Positions 1 to 11,720 of a stretch of 64,000 nucleotides of DNA are shown one piece after another (position 1 is the first letter of the stretch; every line of letters begins with the position of its first letter). The stretch spans positions 1-64,000 of the forward strand of contig LLEY01000095.1 in the NCBI GenBank assembly GCA_001414485.1, in the 5' to 3' direction. Both the position numbers and the translations under genes were made by a program. The notes below the pieces were generated by a model. That model was not told where the DNA came from. It did not search any database and saw only the letters and a list, made by a program, of their open reading frames with translations. The stretch comes from Calycina herbarum (taxonomy: Eukaryota; Ascomycota; Leotiomycetes; Helotiales; Pezizellaceae).

Positions 1-19
1 AAAAAAAAAAAAAAAAAAA
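1..19. repeat. poly-A run at window edge
   Basis: Nineteen A residues open the window. It could be a microsatellite or a contig-end artefact; nothing else in the first 280 bases is gene-like. Confidence 0.6.
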
Positions 20-280
20 CACGTAAATACAACCAAACGTCCCCTCCATTATCCATCCTACTGGCGCTGTATCCCGAGTCCCTGAGGTCGCGTGCAAGTC
101 CGAGTCCAAGTGCCAGACCAAATCCAAATCCCAGATATACCCCATCGATTTTTTCAAAGGAGGGTATCCATATCCATATGCACAAAGTAAGCCCTAACAT
201 ATCATACCCTCCAACCTATTTCCCAAACCAAATGGCTATCTCACCATCATCCCAAACCCAACCCCCCTCAGCTCAAAAAC

Positions 281-1502
281 CTAAGCAGGTTTCGAACTAT
301 CAGCAATAACCTGCAAAACATTCATCCTCAACGGCAAAACATTATCACCAAGCGCCTTCTCATAATACGTCAGATGCTCCCCATTATACACACTATCCGT
401 GCCTCTAATCTTCAACTCCACAAATCCATCCACCAAACTCGAAATAACTTTACTCTGATCCATGGTGCCAACCATAGGGAGGGAGTTATCGCCAGGTACT
501 AGGGTGAAGTTTTCAATGGTAGTGTTTCCCACGATTCCAGATTTATCGGTGGAGAGGGAGAGTGTGACGTTCCCCATTTCGATGGTCATGGCTGAAGGGT
601 TGGGGACGAAGGCGAAACCGGACAGGTTGGGGCCGTCGGTTTTGGTGACGTTTATGCGGACGGATGTTACGTTGAAGCCTTTGAGGGCGTTGAGACCTTT
701 GCATGTGTTAGCTGTGCGATTTTGAAAGTGAGAAGTACGGGAATGGGAGTGGAATGGAATGGAATTAAAGCAGGAGAAATACCTTTATATCTTGCGACGG
801 TGTTGTAATTAATAACAGTCGAAGGCAATGCTCCCAAATGCAAAGGAGTTTTTCCGATTAATGCAGTCTCCACATATTCACTCGAGAGGATTGCGCTCGC
901 GTAGGCGGAGAGTTGTTCCAAGCTAAGGATATCAACTTTTTGGTTTTCAACGCTGTGGTTTGATACTGGATGTAAGGCGTGGATTTGCGGCATCTGAATA
1001 TAAACCATTGGTTCGGGACCCAAAGTGCCATTTGTGACGAGATAGGACGCCGCTGAGAAAGAATCGAGTGTTGGTGTAAATTTGCTTGGGCTGTGGAGGA
1101 TGACTCTTTGGGTCAAGACTACCGAGTTGGGTGTTGGATCCATGAATTTCAGTTCCGTGACTTCGAGGTGGGATTTATTTACATCGCTCTGTGCAATCTT
1201 GGGCATGGCAACGTAAACTCTGTTATCGGATTATTAGTTGTCGCTTTCACTGTGAGGCCTTGTGACCTATATGAAACGTAGCTTGGAAACTTGGAAACTT
1301 ACAAGCAGAGCGCAATAATCAGAAAGATTACGCAGAAAATGATTAAATGAATCCACCAAAACCTCGCGCAATGTCTCTTGACCTTGGAGAATCCTCCCTG
1401 TTTACGCGCCGGCGCGATCCCTCTAGTCTCAATCCGCTCCTCATCGCCATCGTATTTACTTCCATCCGACACATTGCCAGTCATATTCTTGTTCGTAGAC
1501 AT
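281..1502 (-). CDS. DUF3712 domain membrane-anchored protein
   Basis: Model: complement of 281-711, 783-1219 and 1303-1502 (355 residues). The ATG at 1502 precedes a polar, charged N-terminal tail (residues 1-47), one strongly hydrophobic helix (about 49-71) and a long beta-rich exterior/lumenal domain of the fungal DUF3712 type, a family with LEA/AsmA-like lipid-bilayer association in general structure predictions. The introns have donors GTAAGT (1302) and GTATTT (782) and acceptors CAG. Both junctions restore one frame, the first giving a leucine codon and the second an alanine codon. Several N-x-T/S sites lie after the helix, which fits a lumenal or secreted C-terminus. No enzymatic motif is visible; function is unknown. 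The gene stands alone, convergent with nothing nearby. Confidence 0.8.
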
Positions 1503-3407
1503 CTTGACGGTCGAAAGTAAAAAAGCCCGAGATTTCCAGAGGTTCAACGTTGAAGGAAGTTTGAAATTCCCTCAAAGAAAGGACTTCACGGAAAAATATC
1601 CAAAAAAAGGACCTGGGGATCGCAAAAGGTGCGGGGGAGACAGTGTAAATATCAAATTCTGGGGACGGATTTTCACAAGATTGAGGCAAACCGCCTCAGG
1701 TAATAACCCCGAGGTACGTGTGATCCCCCGAGAGGTGTGAATGACGAGGGGGCAAGGGTAACCCTTTGTTTGGTGTGTTAGCCTGGTCGTTGGTGAATAA
1801 CCTCTTTTTGGATGAAAAAAGCCACCGTGCAAGGGTTGTGTGACGTTGTAAATCATTTCACCCATTTAGCCTCGACCCAATCACGGATAGGAATTGGGAA
1901 ACCTTAAAACTCGAGCCCATTCACGAGATATTTGCAGCTTTGTAGAATCCGCTCCCCCCAAACAAGGCATATTTCAACCCTCCAAAGTTAAAGAAAGGGA
2001 TGCTAATTTGACGAGGTGATTGGTTGAAACACGGACCTGCTCCCTCGGGCGAATTCGGTGTTACTAGACCTTTTCCAGGTCTTGTCCGGTCCTACAGAAT
2101 GCGGAGAACCAACACAAGCTCTCCAACCCAGGTAGTACCCCGCATACTGATGACAAGGTTATATAGCAAGGGGAAGGAGGATGTGGATGACGGGCAACCC
2201 GGAAAGAAGAGAGATACGAAAGGAGAAAGAACAATTTCGAACAAGACCAATCAAGATGGGCAATGGATGTCTTGGAGTATTGAATCTTGTTGGATCTGCA
2301 CCGATGCCATGGACCTTGCAGTGCAACCTCCATGTTGCTTTTACGTAGGAGGTGTGTATTGCTGCACATGATGCCTCATTTCGAGAAGTTTTTTGAAAAT
2401 TGTGAACTGGGCTAATGGAGAAATAATGCTTCGAGAAGGTTGGGGGCCATGAAAGCGGTGAACGGTTTAGTTGACCAGGTAGTGAGGTTCAAACAAGTAT
2501 TGAGTGTGAGGGAGGAGGTCGTGTGCCAGGCGAAGCTTGAGGCCAACAGGGACCAAGATACGGGGGGGGGGGGGGGGGGGGGGAAATGAGGGTCTGTAGC
2601 TGTAGGGCAAGCTTGGAACGGAGCAAAGACCAATCCGATTTGATATCGCCTCCAAGCACTCAGGAGAAGACAGGCGATTCATCTCGTCTGCGTTTCGCAA
2701 CCTCAGCTGGACGTGACCGTGGTGTTATCGCAAGATGGCTCTTCTCGCTGGGTTGGCGTTGGGTTGCCCACACCTTTCAAAGTCCATGTCAGCATTTGCA
2801 TAATTGTAACCTTTGAAAGAGCGAGGGCTCATCCGACGGGCGAAGTGGCAAACGCAGTCAGCTTTTGGCTGACCGATATCCATACCAGGAATTCCGCGAC
2901 TCTTGGAAAAAGGACTCAAAGGGGTTGAGAGAGATAGCATAGCAACCAAAGGCCATTCCGCGAAAGGATTGTCGGTGTAGTCCATCTTGGTTGCTTCAAC
3001 TGCCGTGGAGAGAAAGCATGGCTGATATCATGTTCTTATCAGCTTTTTACTGCAGAGTAGATTGAATATTGGTGTCGTGCAGGCCGGCCAAATCCCTGCC
3101 GTGTTGGTGGTGTTGGTGTTGGTGTTGTGCATTTCGAAGACCATTTTCCATTTTCCGGGGTGTGGGGCGCCATTGGCGTTGCGTTGGGTTCGGGGACCCG
3201 CCAGAGGCTTCTTCCCGCTATTCTCAACATGGCAACGACAACACCAGCAATCCACCACGATAACCACGATAACAACACACGGCCCTGCCATTGTTTGGAA
3301 AGTTCTGCTCTAGGCCACCCTTCCTCATAGATCAATCATTACCAAATTCCTCAACAAAATCCCTTCGTTCGTGCGTGAAGCTTTAATCGTATCTCCTTCC
3401 CCGAGAG
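1503..3407. other. intergenic region, no supported gene
   Basis: This 1.9 kb stretch has ordinary base composition. Open frames of 60-115 codons occur on both strands, but none has a recognisable domain, plausible intron pattern or codon bias. It includes the upstream region of the DUF3712 gene and of the gene starting at 3408, plus a 22-base poly-G run. Confidence 0.5.
2562..2583. repeat. poly-G homopolymer (22 G)
   Basis: Twenty-two consecutive G residues in an intergenic region. A second run of 20 G lies at 54810-54829. Such tracts can form G-quadruplex structures on the + strand and are prone to length error in sequencing. Confidence 0.9.
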
Positions 3408-4312
3408 ATGATGGAGAAACCCGACAGCGGAACCCCGAACCACCAGCTCAACAGCCTTTTGTTCAAGCTCCCACTGGAACTTCGTTCATCTATATATGAA
3501 CATGTCATGGGCCTCATAGGCTCAGGCACAATTCTACACATCACAGAAAACGAGAAATCCCATCGACTGCAAGGTATCCCATGCACAGCTCCGCCAGAAA
3601 ACACCCCGGGGATTCAACATCGTCCTACTTCGGATGCCCAAAGACGCTGGGAATCCCTTCACAGAGATTGCGGGGTGCGGAGTGGGAGACCTTGGGAAAC
3701 ACCCCAAACCTTCGGGGATGCAAAAAATACAAACATCAAGCCCTCGTTGGCAAGAATCCGGGATTTGTTATTGACGTGCCGAAAAGTGTAAGTACGGGTG
3801 TGCAGTCACATCACCCCCAAACTAACGTATTCTTCTCACATAGATATGTCGAAGCAATCGGCCTTCTCTACGCCCCAATCGTGTTCGAGCTATCTAAACT
3901 CACTACCATGCATCGATTCCTCACGGTCCCTACGTACAGCCTTGAACATATCCAAAGTCTTGACATGGGATGGGCTGTCAGAGGCTTTTGCACATACCAG
4001 AGACCCGGAACAGAAGGTTTTTCGCCGGAAGGATATAGTCCAGAGAACCACACGAAATGGATCGAGGTGTGTTTGGCAATCAAAGAGATGAGGGGGATGA
4101 AATATTTGCGTATCAGAATATACAGACTTTGGGCGATGAGGTTGATGGAGCGGGAACTCTTGGACCCTTTGACTGGACCTCTTCCGGGCCTGTCTATTGA
4201 AAGGGAAGACTTTATTGTTGAGTTGCCGAAGAGAGTGGCTGGTGATCAGGATTGCCATTTGATGGATGAGGACTCAAGTGAGAGTAACCGTTTCAGCATC
4301 ATAAGGACCTAA
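3408..4312 (+). CDS. DUF7730 / F-box-like fungal protein
   Basis: Model: 3408-3787 joined to 3844-4312 (282 residues). The N-terminal part has a short F-box-like helix (LFKLPLELRSSIYEHVMG, about residues 20-37), as in the fungal 2EXR/DUF7730 group. The splice joins LLLTCRK to VYVEAIGLLYAPIVFEL, the usual 'cR.iY.EAi.lLY...F' core of that family. Donor GTAAGT at 3788 and acceptor TAG at 3841-3843 leave a 56-nt intron and restore frame (GT+A, valine). Two ATG codons are adjacent at 3408 and 3411. Proteins of this class are common in plant-associated Leotiomycetes and Sordariomycetes; biochemical role unknown. Family assignment is by motif recognition only. Confidence 0.75.
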
Positions 4313-4555
4313 GGTGTTGAGTTTATGTATCAGCTGTGTGTGGAAATTCCTTCACTTTGGGGTATTTACGCTATCCCTTTACATGTTCGTTTCTCCCTCG
4401 TCCATTGAGGTGTTGAGTGATGTCATTTCACTATGACACTTCAAGAAAAATAGACAAGAGATTCAAGATTCAATTGACAGTTCAAAAGATGACCATCGAA
4501 CCCATACTACGTAAGTACCAGGGAACTTTGCTCAACCCAGTTTTACACTTCGTTC
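4313..4555. other. short intergenic gap
   Basis: 3' flank of the DUF7730-like gene. I see nothing functional here. Confidence 0.4.
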
Positions 4556-4965
4556 TTAACCAATAACATATCCACGAACCTCCTCAACGTCCTGCCAATC
4601 CTCCCTTTTCGCACTCTCCTTCACACTTTCCTTCTCACCACCCTTCTCATTTCCCTCCTTAACTCCATTTCCCCTCCAAAGCCATACATAAGCATATTGA
4701 GAGCTCTGCTCGAAATGAAGCCTCTTTGTTGCGTAAAAGGTCCTAAGTTCGTCAAAGTTAGCTCGTTGGAATATGACCGAGGCGGCTTCACTCACCATCC
4801 CTGGTGATCTCGATTCAACATTGCACCTAGCTCTGGAATCAAAGTGTATGAGAAGGATGTTATGTCGCGATTCAATCCAGCCGGTACCGTTTCAAGGAGG
4901 ATGCAGATGCCATTGGGCGTGAGAGCTTGTAAGATGTGTCCGCGGTGGTGGGGGGCGGGGAACTA
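4556..4965 (-). pseudogene. possible methyltransferase-like gene relic
   Basis: Minus-strand reading from about 4965 gives a stretch with ILQALTPNGICILLETVPAG, resembling the strand-turn-strand 'LkPgG...E' segment of class I SAM methyltransferases. It stops at a TGA near 4786, and the coding sense continues in another frame from 4798 to a stop at 4556, ending with a QYAYVWLWRG-like terminal strand and a charged tail. It lacks the N-terminal SAM-binding motif and needs a frame change, so I treat it as a relic. It could instead be a chance frame. Lying beside a dead P450 and an MFS pump, it would fit a decayed secondary-metabolism locus. Confidence 0.3.
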
Positions 4966-5106
4966 CTTGATTTGGATGAGGAGGTAAATTTTGGTGATTG
5001 TGTGGACAATTGTAGAGTGTTTGTCAGATGAGGTGTGGGAGGTTATGGGTAGTTTGATGTGTGTGGATTTGGGTGGTTTTTGTTTTGTGGGAGGGGTTAG
5101 GTTTGT

Positions 5107-7254
5107 TTATAAAGCCAACGCTACGGGTCGAACACTTCCATATTCTTGCTTCCTTTTGCCAGGATACTGTCTTGGCGCATGCATAGGTTTATTGTTGATG
5201 GACTTAAAAGTGGTGGGATCCGGTCCTTGAGAAACGAGGAGGACAACGGTACCTTTGGGGATTTTGTACCCCAAAAGCTCGGTATCGCGAGTAGCATCGC
5301 GTGGGACGAGCATTCGCTTGGCGAAGTCTCATGGTCTCCTCTATGACGGCTCGAAGATATGGTAACTTGTTCACCGATGCAAAGATCTCGAAAGCAGTAG
5401 GTAACCGACTCTCCCCGGTTGCTTCAGTGCAAAAGGCATGAAGCTCCTGTTGTCGTCTGGCTTGCACGCCGGGAAATTCGGACAAATACTTCAGAATCCA
5501 GACAATGGCAGCACTTGTTGTATGCTGACCTCCTACAAGCCCTCCGTATATCTAGAAGGTGATAAGTTAGTTGGAGTTTAAACTCGAGCCCGCTCAAAAA
5601 AGGAAAATATAAGACCATACCTCATCTACCATAGCTTGCTTGCCATATTTTGGTCGACGTCCAGTCTTGGTGGCCGCCTTTTCCTCCCCCCATACCATCT
5701 TATCTAGACCCGATTTGATATCCGACTCTTTGCCTCCTCGAGCACGTCCAACGGCGATATCAAGTAGCTTTCAGACAAAAACTTCTTTTCTTGCAAAGGC
5801 ATTGCGGAAATGCGGAGATATGGACCGTGTCCACCATGCAGCTAGTGATGGAGGCCATGGAGTCGCGTAGAGGGAGGATATTCTGTGGCTGATATCCAAG
5901 AGGCCCTCACAGAATTCGTGTAATTTCGCCCGTGGAAATATCACTTCATTATGCTTTCCTACCACAAGTTGTAAACTGTCAAGTTCTTTTACGTACTACA
6001 CTTCTCGAGCAAGAATCGAGTCCGTCATATCTTCGCCCAAGTAAAAATTCAAGATGATATCAATACTAGGCGTAGTATTTTCTAAGCGTCCTCAGATAAT
6101 TTTCAGCTCATTTTCTCGCTTAAACTCACCTCTCTTTTTTCACTCCTACTATATATATATTATATAAAATTAAGTATTATTATATAAAAAGTAATAGAAA
6201 TGAAAGCTCTCTCCATAGAAATCATTATCCCCACCATAATCTACTATCTTCTAAAGAGTCTTTCTCAACTTTTGCTTATTAGAATTCTATCTACTTCTGC
6301 TAACAATAACAGTACGCTGCCAGACAGGGACCTCACGGCAAGAAGTCTTCCGCTTAGGGGCCTAGCGACCTTTAGATCTCCGGTGTTTCTTAGCTATTTT
6401 GTATATAGTTGTTAATTAATTATAAGGATAAAAGTAGGTGTGTAGGTGGTTATCGCTTAGTTTTAGTACTAAAAGTACACCAAAAGGTAGTGACGAGCTG
6501 AAGGACGTTCAGGAAATACTACACCCAGTACTAAGGCCTTTGACGTCTCGATCCATATCAAAAGCCCTGCCATCCGATAAAAGACCCTTCGCTTCCCAGA
6601 GATCGATAAGCCTATGTGTGGCTATTTCCATACCTGGAATGGCGACGCTGTTCAAGAATTGCGGCGTGAGAAGATCTTTCGACCATTGGCGAGCTAGCTT
6701 CCAGTCCTCTTCGTTTGTCTTAATATTCAAATGAAGGTCACCCACCGAAGAAAAGAAATTAGCGTATGTTTTCTCGTTGAATCCGGAGCCGAGAGCAGTC
6801 AGAAACCTGCTCCCGATGACTCCTGAATTTGTAAAATCGCATCGAAGGAAAAGGTTGGATACATACATAGAGGGAGGCGATTGCTGATGTATGATGACCG
6901 GTCGAAGTCACTTCGCCCAAGGAGCACATCTCGAACTTCTTCCACATCTGCAACTAGCACGAGGGGTTTTTGAAGAGAGTCAGGCCCCATGAGTGCTTGG
7001 CAAATCGGAGTCTCTAGTTTGGAAAGTTGCTTGCTGCACCATTGGGCAACGCCCTCGGGGTCCGACCTAAGTGCTGGCATATCACCCAGCAGTCTTTTGG
7101 CAGCCTCCCCATTGTAAGGTATACCCAGAATTGGTTTGGGGAGAAGAATCCATCGACAAAATAAATAGTGCGTGGCCAAAAAAAATGATACCAGCAGAAG
7201 ACTTGCTAGAATATCGCTAGACGTAAGAGACGTAAATACCTCAAAAGGATTCAT
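5107..7254 (-). pseudogene. cytochrome P450 pseudogene
   Basis: The ATG at 7254 starts a membrane-anchor N-terminus (hydrophobic helix about residues 12-33), followed by LLPKPILGIPYNGEA-type proline-rich hinge. Minus-strand coding sense continues through an intron near 6866-6835, an interruption of about 400 bp (near 6085-6485), the H/I-helix region (GGQHTTSA at about 5530, with an intron 5622-5554 just before it) and the K-helix E-x-x-R (EETMRL, about 5335). Damage is clear: in-frame TAG at 5998-5996, TGA at 5770-5768, and a frame shift near 5320, where EETMRLRQA must change frame to reach KRMLVPRDATRDTELLG. The F-x-x-G-x-R-x-C-x-G heme-binding loop is absent downstream. Without heme ligation the product cannot be a functional P450. 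Neighbouring MFS gene 7668-9497 is in the same orientation. Confidence 0.8.
6085..6485. other. AT-rich insertion within the P450 pseudogene
   Basis: P450 coding sense stops near 6485 and resumes near 6080. The sequence between contains TA-rich stretches (about 6150-6200) and no P450 residues. A shared CTAAGCG heptamer lies near both edges in inverted orientation (about 6090 and reverse complement about 6455), but I cannot define convincing terminal repeats or a target duplication. It may be a small non-autonomous element or simply decayed sequence. Confidence 0.4.
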
Positions 7255-7667
7255 TTTGACAGACGTGTGACCGGAAAACTGTGAGAAAGTGTAAGATCGT
7301 GACTTCTTTTCCGAAAACACAGTGTCCTGACTTGATTATATTAAGACCAGAGCACTCGAGCTCGAGTATCTACTACGTGATTCTGAACAATCTTGTTCAA
7401 AACCGAAAAGTTCGCCCGAATTATATCGGCCGAATGTCCAGCTCGGACTTTCATGAAAATCGGCAACCGCGGAATTCATCCGGTACTGAGACCGGTTTCA
7501 ATAGACATGCCAAAGCAGTCGAAATTATATATAACACGGCCATAAAAGTGATCATTGCTGTAACAAAATGAAGAATTTTGTAAATTACAAATATAAGCTT
7601 AGCTGACCGTATGAGCCCTATGACTGTTTATCTAATGTTACAAACCCCAATGACTTGCACCCATTGC

Positions 7668-9497
7668 TCATGCCTGGTTGGGGCGCTTTATAAAGGGACA
7701 CAAGACAATACTCACTGCCCCGGCGACAAAAACTAAGATGTAAGCACTGTTAACACTATCCACAATAGCCTGGAGCACATCCTTTTTGAGGTCCCCACTC
7801 AAATTTTCGAAGAGCTCGCTCCCTGCACCAGATATCGCAGCTTGTACCTCATCTAAAGGCGTGTCCGGGAGGAGAAGTTCGATACTATTCGTTGCTTTGT
7901 TCAAAAATAGAGCATTTGCAACGGCGAGCATTATTGCGATGCCTAGCACCTGACCAAAACCAATGAATGCCGTGGCATCAGCAATTCTATCTGCTGGAAA
8001 TAATGACTGCACAACTGAGATAGGTCCTTGAGTAAACAGGCCGACGCCAAAAGCCATAAGGATGCTGTAGCCGTAGATGGGAGCGGCCTTGGTGTCAATC
8101 CCGACTAGAGTGTACATGAGCGTGCTCCCAACGACCAACAGAACGGCGCCACCGAGTACTAATGGTAAAAACCAGAAATTTTTGCTCAGCAAGCTTCCTG
8201 TCACAATACTGCCGATTATCATGAGAAAGATACAGGGCAGCAACCGGACGCCTGCCTCGAGGGCCTTGTCACTTTGGACAAATTGAAAGTACAGCTGGAT
8301 CGATTAGTGAGAGCCCAGAGAGTCAGAGAATTGGAGATTACTTACCGGAATGAAGTAGAGGAAAACCATGCTGGCACCCATACCCGCAGCTGTCTGTGCG
8401 AACAAAACATTCGCTTCCAGGTTTAGCACGATATCGCAAGGGAAAATTCGATCCTGTGGCGTCGTCAAGAGACAGAAAGACTGTTGGAGCCCAAAAATGG
8501 CCCATAAAACTCCAGAACAGACGAAACAACCAATTATGGTGCCGCTACTCCAAGGATAAAGTACACCCCCAAAATTAATGCCCATAATTCCAGACACAAT
8601 AGCACCACAAATGAGCACTGTGCCCACCCAATCAATAGAACGAATTCGGTCCATCAATTTTATGTCGCGAAGGTGGTCGTTTGTTGATGGTAGCAACAAG
8701 AAGTAGGCAGGAGCTGCGATAGCACCAATTACAAGATTGATATAGAAAGACCAACGCCAGGTTGCCGAGCTATCAGCAAAGGCACCACCAACGACAGGTC
8801 CAAGTACGGTACCAGACCCCCAACAGATTCCCATCAGAGAAATATAGACTGGCCGTTCCGTGTTGGTGGTCGTTGATGCTAAGAGGTTAAGGGCGCCCAT
8901 GTATATTCCAATCCCCCCAGCACCACATATTGCTCGTCCGACAATTTCGGCGTTGATGGTTGGAGCAGCACCGCATACAGCAGAGCCTACCTCAAAGATC
9001 AAAATGGCGGCAATAAACAGAGTCTTCCCATTGAATTTACCGAAGAGTTTTCCCCTAGTGGCAGAGAAGTGGTTAGCCGCAAATTTTACAGCTGAAGTCG
9101 TGGGATGAACATACCAAGTAAGGTCAAGGGCGACGGAAGCAGCTTGAAATGATACTGAAACCCATGGCAGCTTCTCAAGGTGGCCCAAATCTTTGATTAT
9201 CGCAGGTTGGATTGTAGCAACGATGGTGTTGTCGAGAGCGTATAGGAATACAGAGGAGTATATTGATACAACACATATAATCCACTTGATGCCATTCAGG
9301 CTTCTGGCTGGTTCCTCTGCTACTGCTTCGACATCTGATACTGAGGACAGGTGTGGTGCTCCATTCTCTTCTTTCGAAGAAAGATTCGCCTCGTGAGCTA
9401 TTGGAAACGATGATTGGTCCGAAGCAGTAATTGTGTTAGTCTCTTTTTCCGAATTCTTCTCCGATGTAGGAGCCGAGGCGGATGTGTTTCCGTCCAT
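7668..9497 (-). CDS. MFS multidrug efflux transporter, DHA14 type
   Basis: Model: complement of 7668-8294, 8346-9054 and 9115-9497 (572 residues). A polar N-terminal tail of about 75 residues precedes LYALDNTIVATIQPAI (motif D1, TM1). The splice at 9114-9055 joins DLTW to GKLFGKFN, the loop 2-3 motif; skipping that 60-nt intron would insert a nonsense 20-residue segment. Antiporter motif C is seen as GTVLGPVVGGAFAD. The second intron (8345-8295) joins YFIP to LYFQFVQ. About fourteen hydrophobic segments place it in the DHA2/DHA14 drug:H+ antiporter group at the plasma membrane, whose members export toxins or fungicides and often sit in secondary-metabolite clusters. Both introns are GT-AG and the frame is uninterrupted, so it seems intact although its P450 neighbour is dead. 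Confidence 0.88.
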
Positions 9498-10000
9498 TTT
9501 TGAGCCGAGCAAAAGAGAACGAGTGATTTAGGGTGAGGTAGATGGTCGAGGACCGACTTATGTTACCAAAATCTAAGAATCTGATGGTCGGTAATAGGGG
9601 TTAAGGAAAGCCCAAAGGCTTCGCCTGTAAATTTACGGGTGACGCTAATGTAGGCCACATCGCCTAAATCAGGGGTAAAGATAAGGGGCACCACGGGTAA
9701 GGCGTAGCAATCGTAGGGCTTGGTGGGCTTCGTCGATGTCGTTAAATTTGATCGTTCACCATGCAACTGTCGGCCGGGCAATGATCGACGGAGGCCTATG
9801 AACTTGACTGCGTCAAAATCTAAATTGTTGTGTTGGTGTTATATTAAACCAACTTCTTGATCGGCCTTTAAGGTGTGGTCGGGGTTTAAACGAACCTAAT
9901 GTCCGATATTTAATCGGCGGAAGCAATCGTATGCAAGTAATTGTGTAGTTAAGGCCGAAAACCAAGGGTGTTGTTATTTGTATATCAGCCGGTCAAGAAT
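9498..10000. other. 5' flank of the MFS gene, edge of AT-rich block
   Basis: Composition falls progressively from ordinary to AT-rich. No gene is supported. It presumably holds the MFS promoter; I cannot pick out a regulatory site. Confidence 0.4.
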
Positions 10001-10080
10001 ACTTCGAATGTTTGACGTGACACACTTTAGGAACAGTGTCAGATCACATGACTATATAAATTTCAGAGGGCTTGAAATAG

Positions 10081-11718
10081 CTAATAGATAGCGCTAAATA
10101 GCTCCCGTTATTCTAACGTCATACTATAATATAAGTAAGTATTAGAACTTTTGAAAAATTATATAACTTATTCGCTTAAACTTAGAATAATAAGAAATAT
10201 ATACTATTTTAATTAATCTTCTAGTCTCTTAGATAATTAAGTCTTATAGTATCGTAGAACACTCTTCTAAAGAGATAGTAGTAGTATATACTATTAGAAG
10301 AATTACTACTACTAATATAATTATAGCTATATACTACTAGAGATATATAGTATTCTTTAATAAGTTAAAAGACGTTATATTAGTAGTAGATATAAGTTCC
10401 GATTAAGAAATCTAATATATCTATAAAATAGAAGCTAAAGAAAAAGTTAAGATTACTACTATAAACTCTCTACACAGTGTAAGTACCTAGTTTCTCTAAA
10501 TAAAATAACTTCTTTAGATAAATTCTAAAGCTAAGATATTTCTTATTCTTAAAATTTCTATCTTAGTTCTTAAAACTCTTATATATTCTACTTCTCGAGT
10601 CTTTCTATATAAGTATACTAACTCTAAGATTCTATAGATTACTATATTTAGTAATACTAAAGTAGTTAAGAAATTATTCGCGAGCTTAAGTAAAAAAGAC
10701 GTTTTTAATAGAATACTTTATACTAGCTAGCTTACTTATTACTTCTACTTTATACTTTCTCTTAGCTATAACTACGTAGACGTAGTCAATAGAGAAAAGA
10801 AGTATATTAAGAAGAATAGTATCTATAATAAGAGTTAGATATATTCTACTATTCTATAGTTTTTATCTATAACGTCTAAGAAAGAGACTACTAACTCTTT
10901 ATTATTAAGCTATTAAAAGTAGAATCTAGAGTCTCTAGTATACTTTATAAATACTTTATAAGAATCTTCTTAAGTTAGAATACTTAGAAATCGATACTTT
11001 AATTAAAATTCGTTCTTATTCTATATTAAAAAGTCTTATATCTTAGATTATAAAGAAATTAGAATAGACTATTCTCTATCTCTCTTAGCTAAAGAGAGAT
11101 AAAAGTAGCTGAAAATTATTACTTAAGCTTATTAGAATATTATTTACTCTTAATACTAAGGTTAATCTAGTAGCTATTAATTCTACTAATAAAATATAGT
11201 TTATAGTAGTATAGCTATAAACTTACTACTTTACTAGTATAGTTATAGACTTATTAAGTACTATAAAAGTTAAGTATTAAAAGAGTATTAATACTATAAA
11301 GTCTTTTAATATAACTTACTTAGAGCTAAGATAGTAGAAACTATAAAACTATATCTATAATAGTATAATATACTTCGTTTAAAAGATCTTTATTAGCTTA
11401 ATAATTACTATATCTTATAACTATATAAAACTCTTAAGATTAATACTAAAATTAATATATTTATATACTCTTTTTATACTTATATAAAAAATAAGCTAAC
11501 TTAAGAATCTTTATCTCTAGACTATATTCTATACTCTAATACTATATATATATATATATTAGTTTAACTTAGTAGTTAATAGCTTAATATAAAAATAGTA
11601 TATTATCGTTATAACTATCGTTGATATATACCGAGTATAGTCTATACTCGGTTCTACTTAAATACCTGCTCTTCTTATTAAGCGAGAAGAGTACGTAGAA
11701 GTACTAACTACTTATATA
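10081..11718. repeat. unidentified RIP-degraded repeat, left of pogo element
   Basis: Saturated with TA and stop codons. Forward reading from about 10670 keeps long stretches without frame loss if TAA/TAG are ignored, so it was probably coding, but I recognise no domain. A near-perfect 23-bp palindrome lies at 11630-11652. It is probably the host element into which the Fot1/pogo copy inserted, continuing at 13564. Confidence 0.4.
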
Positions 11719-11720
11719 TA

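Noticed and set aside
2024..2371. 115-codon + strand frame between the first two genes
   Set aside because: No domain, an equally long frame lies on the opposite strand, and no intron signals or conserved segments are seen.
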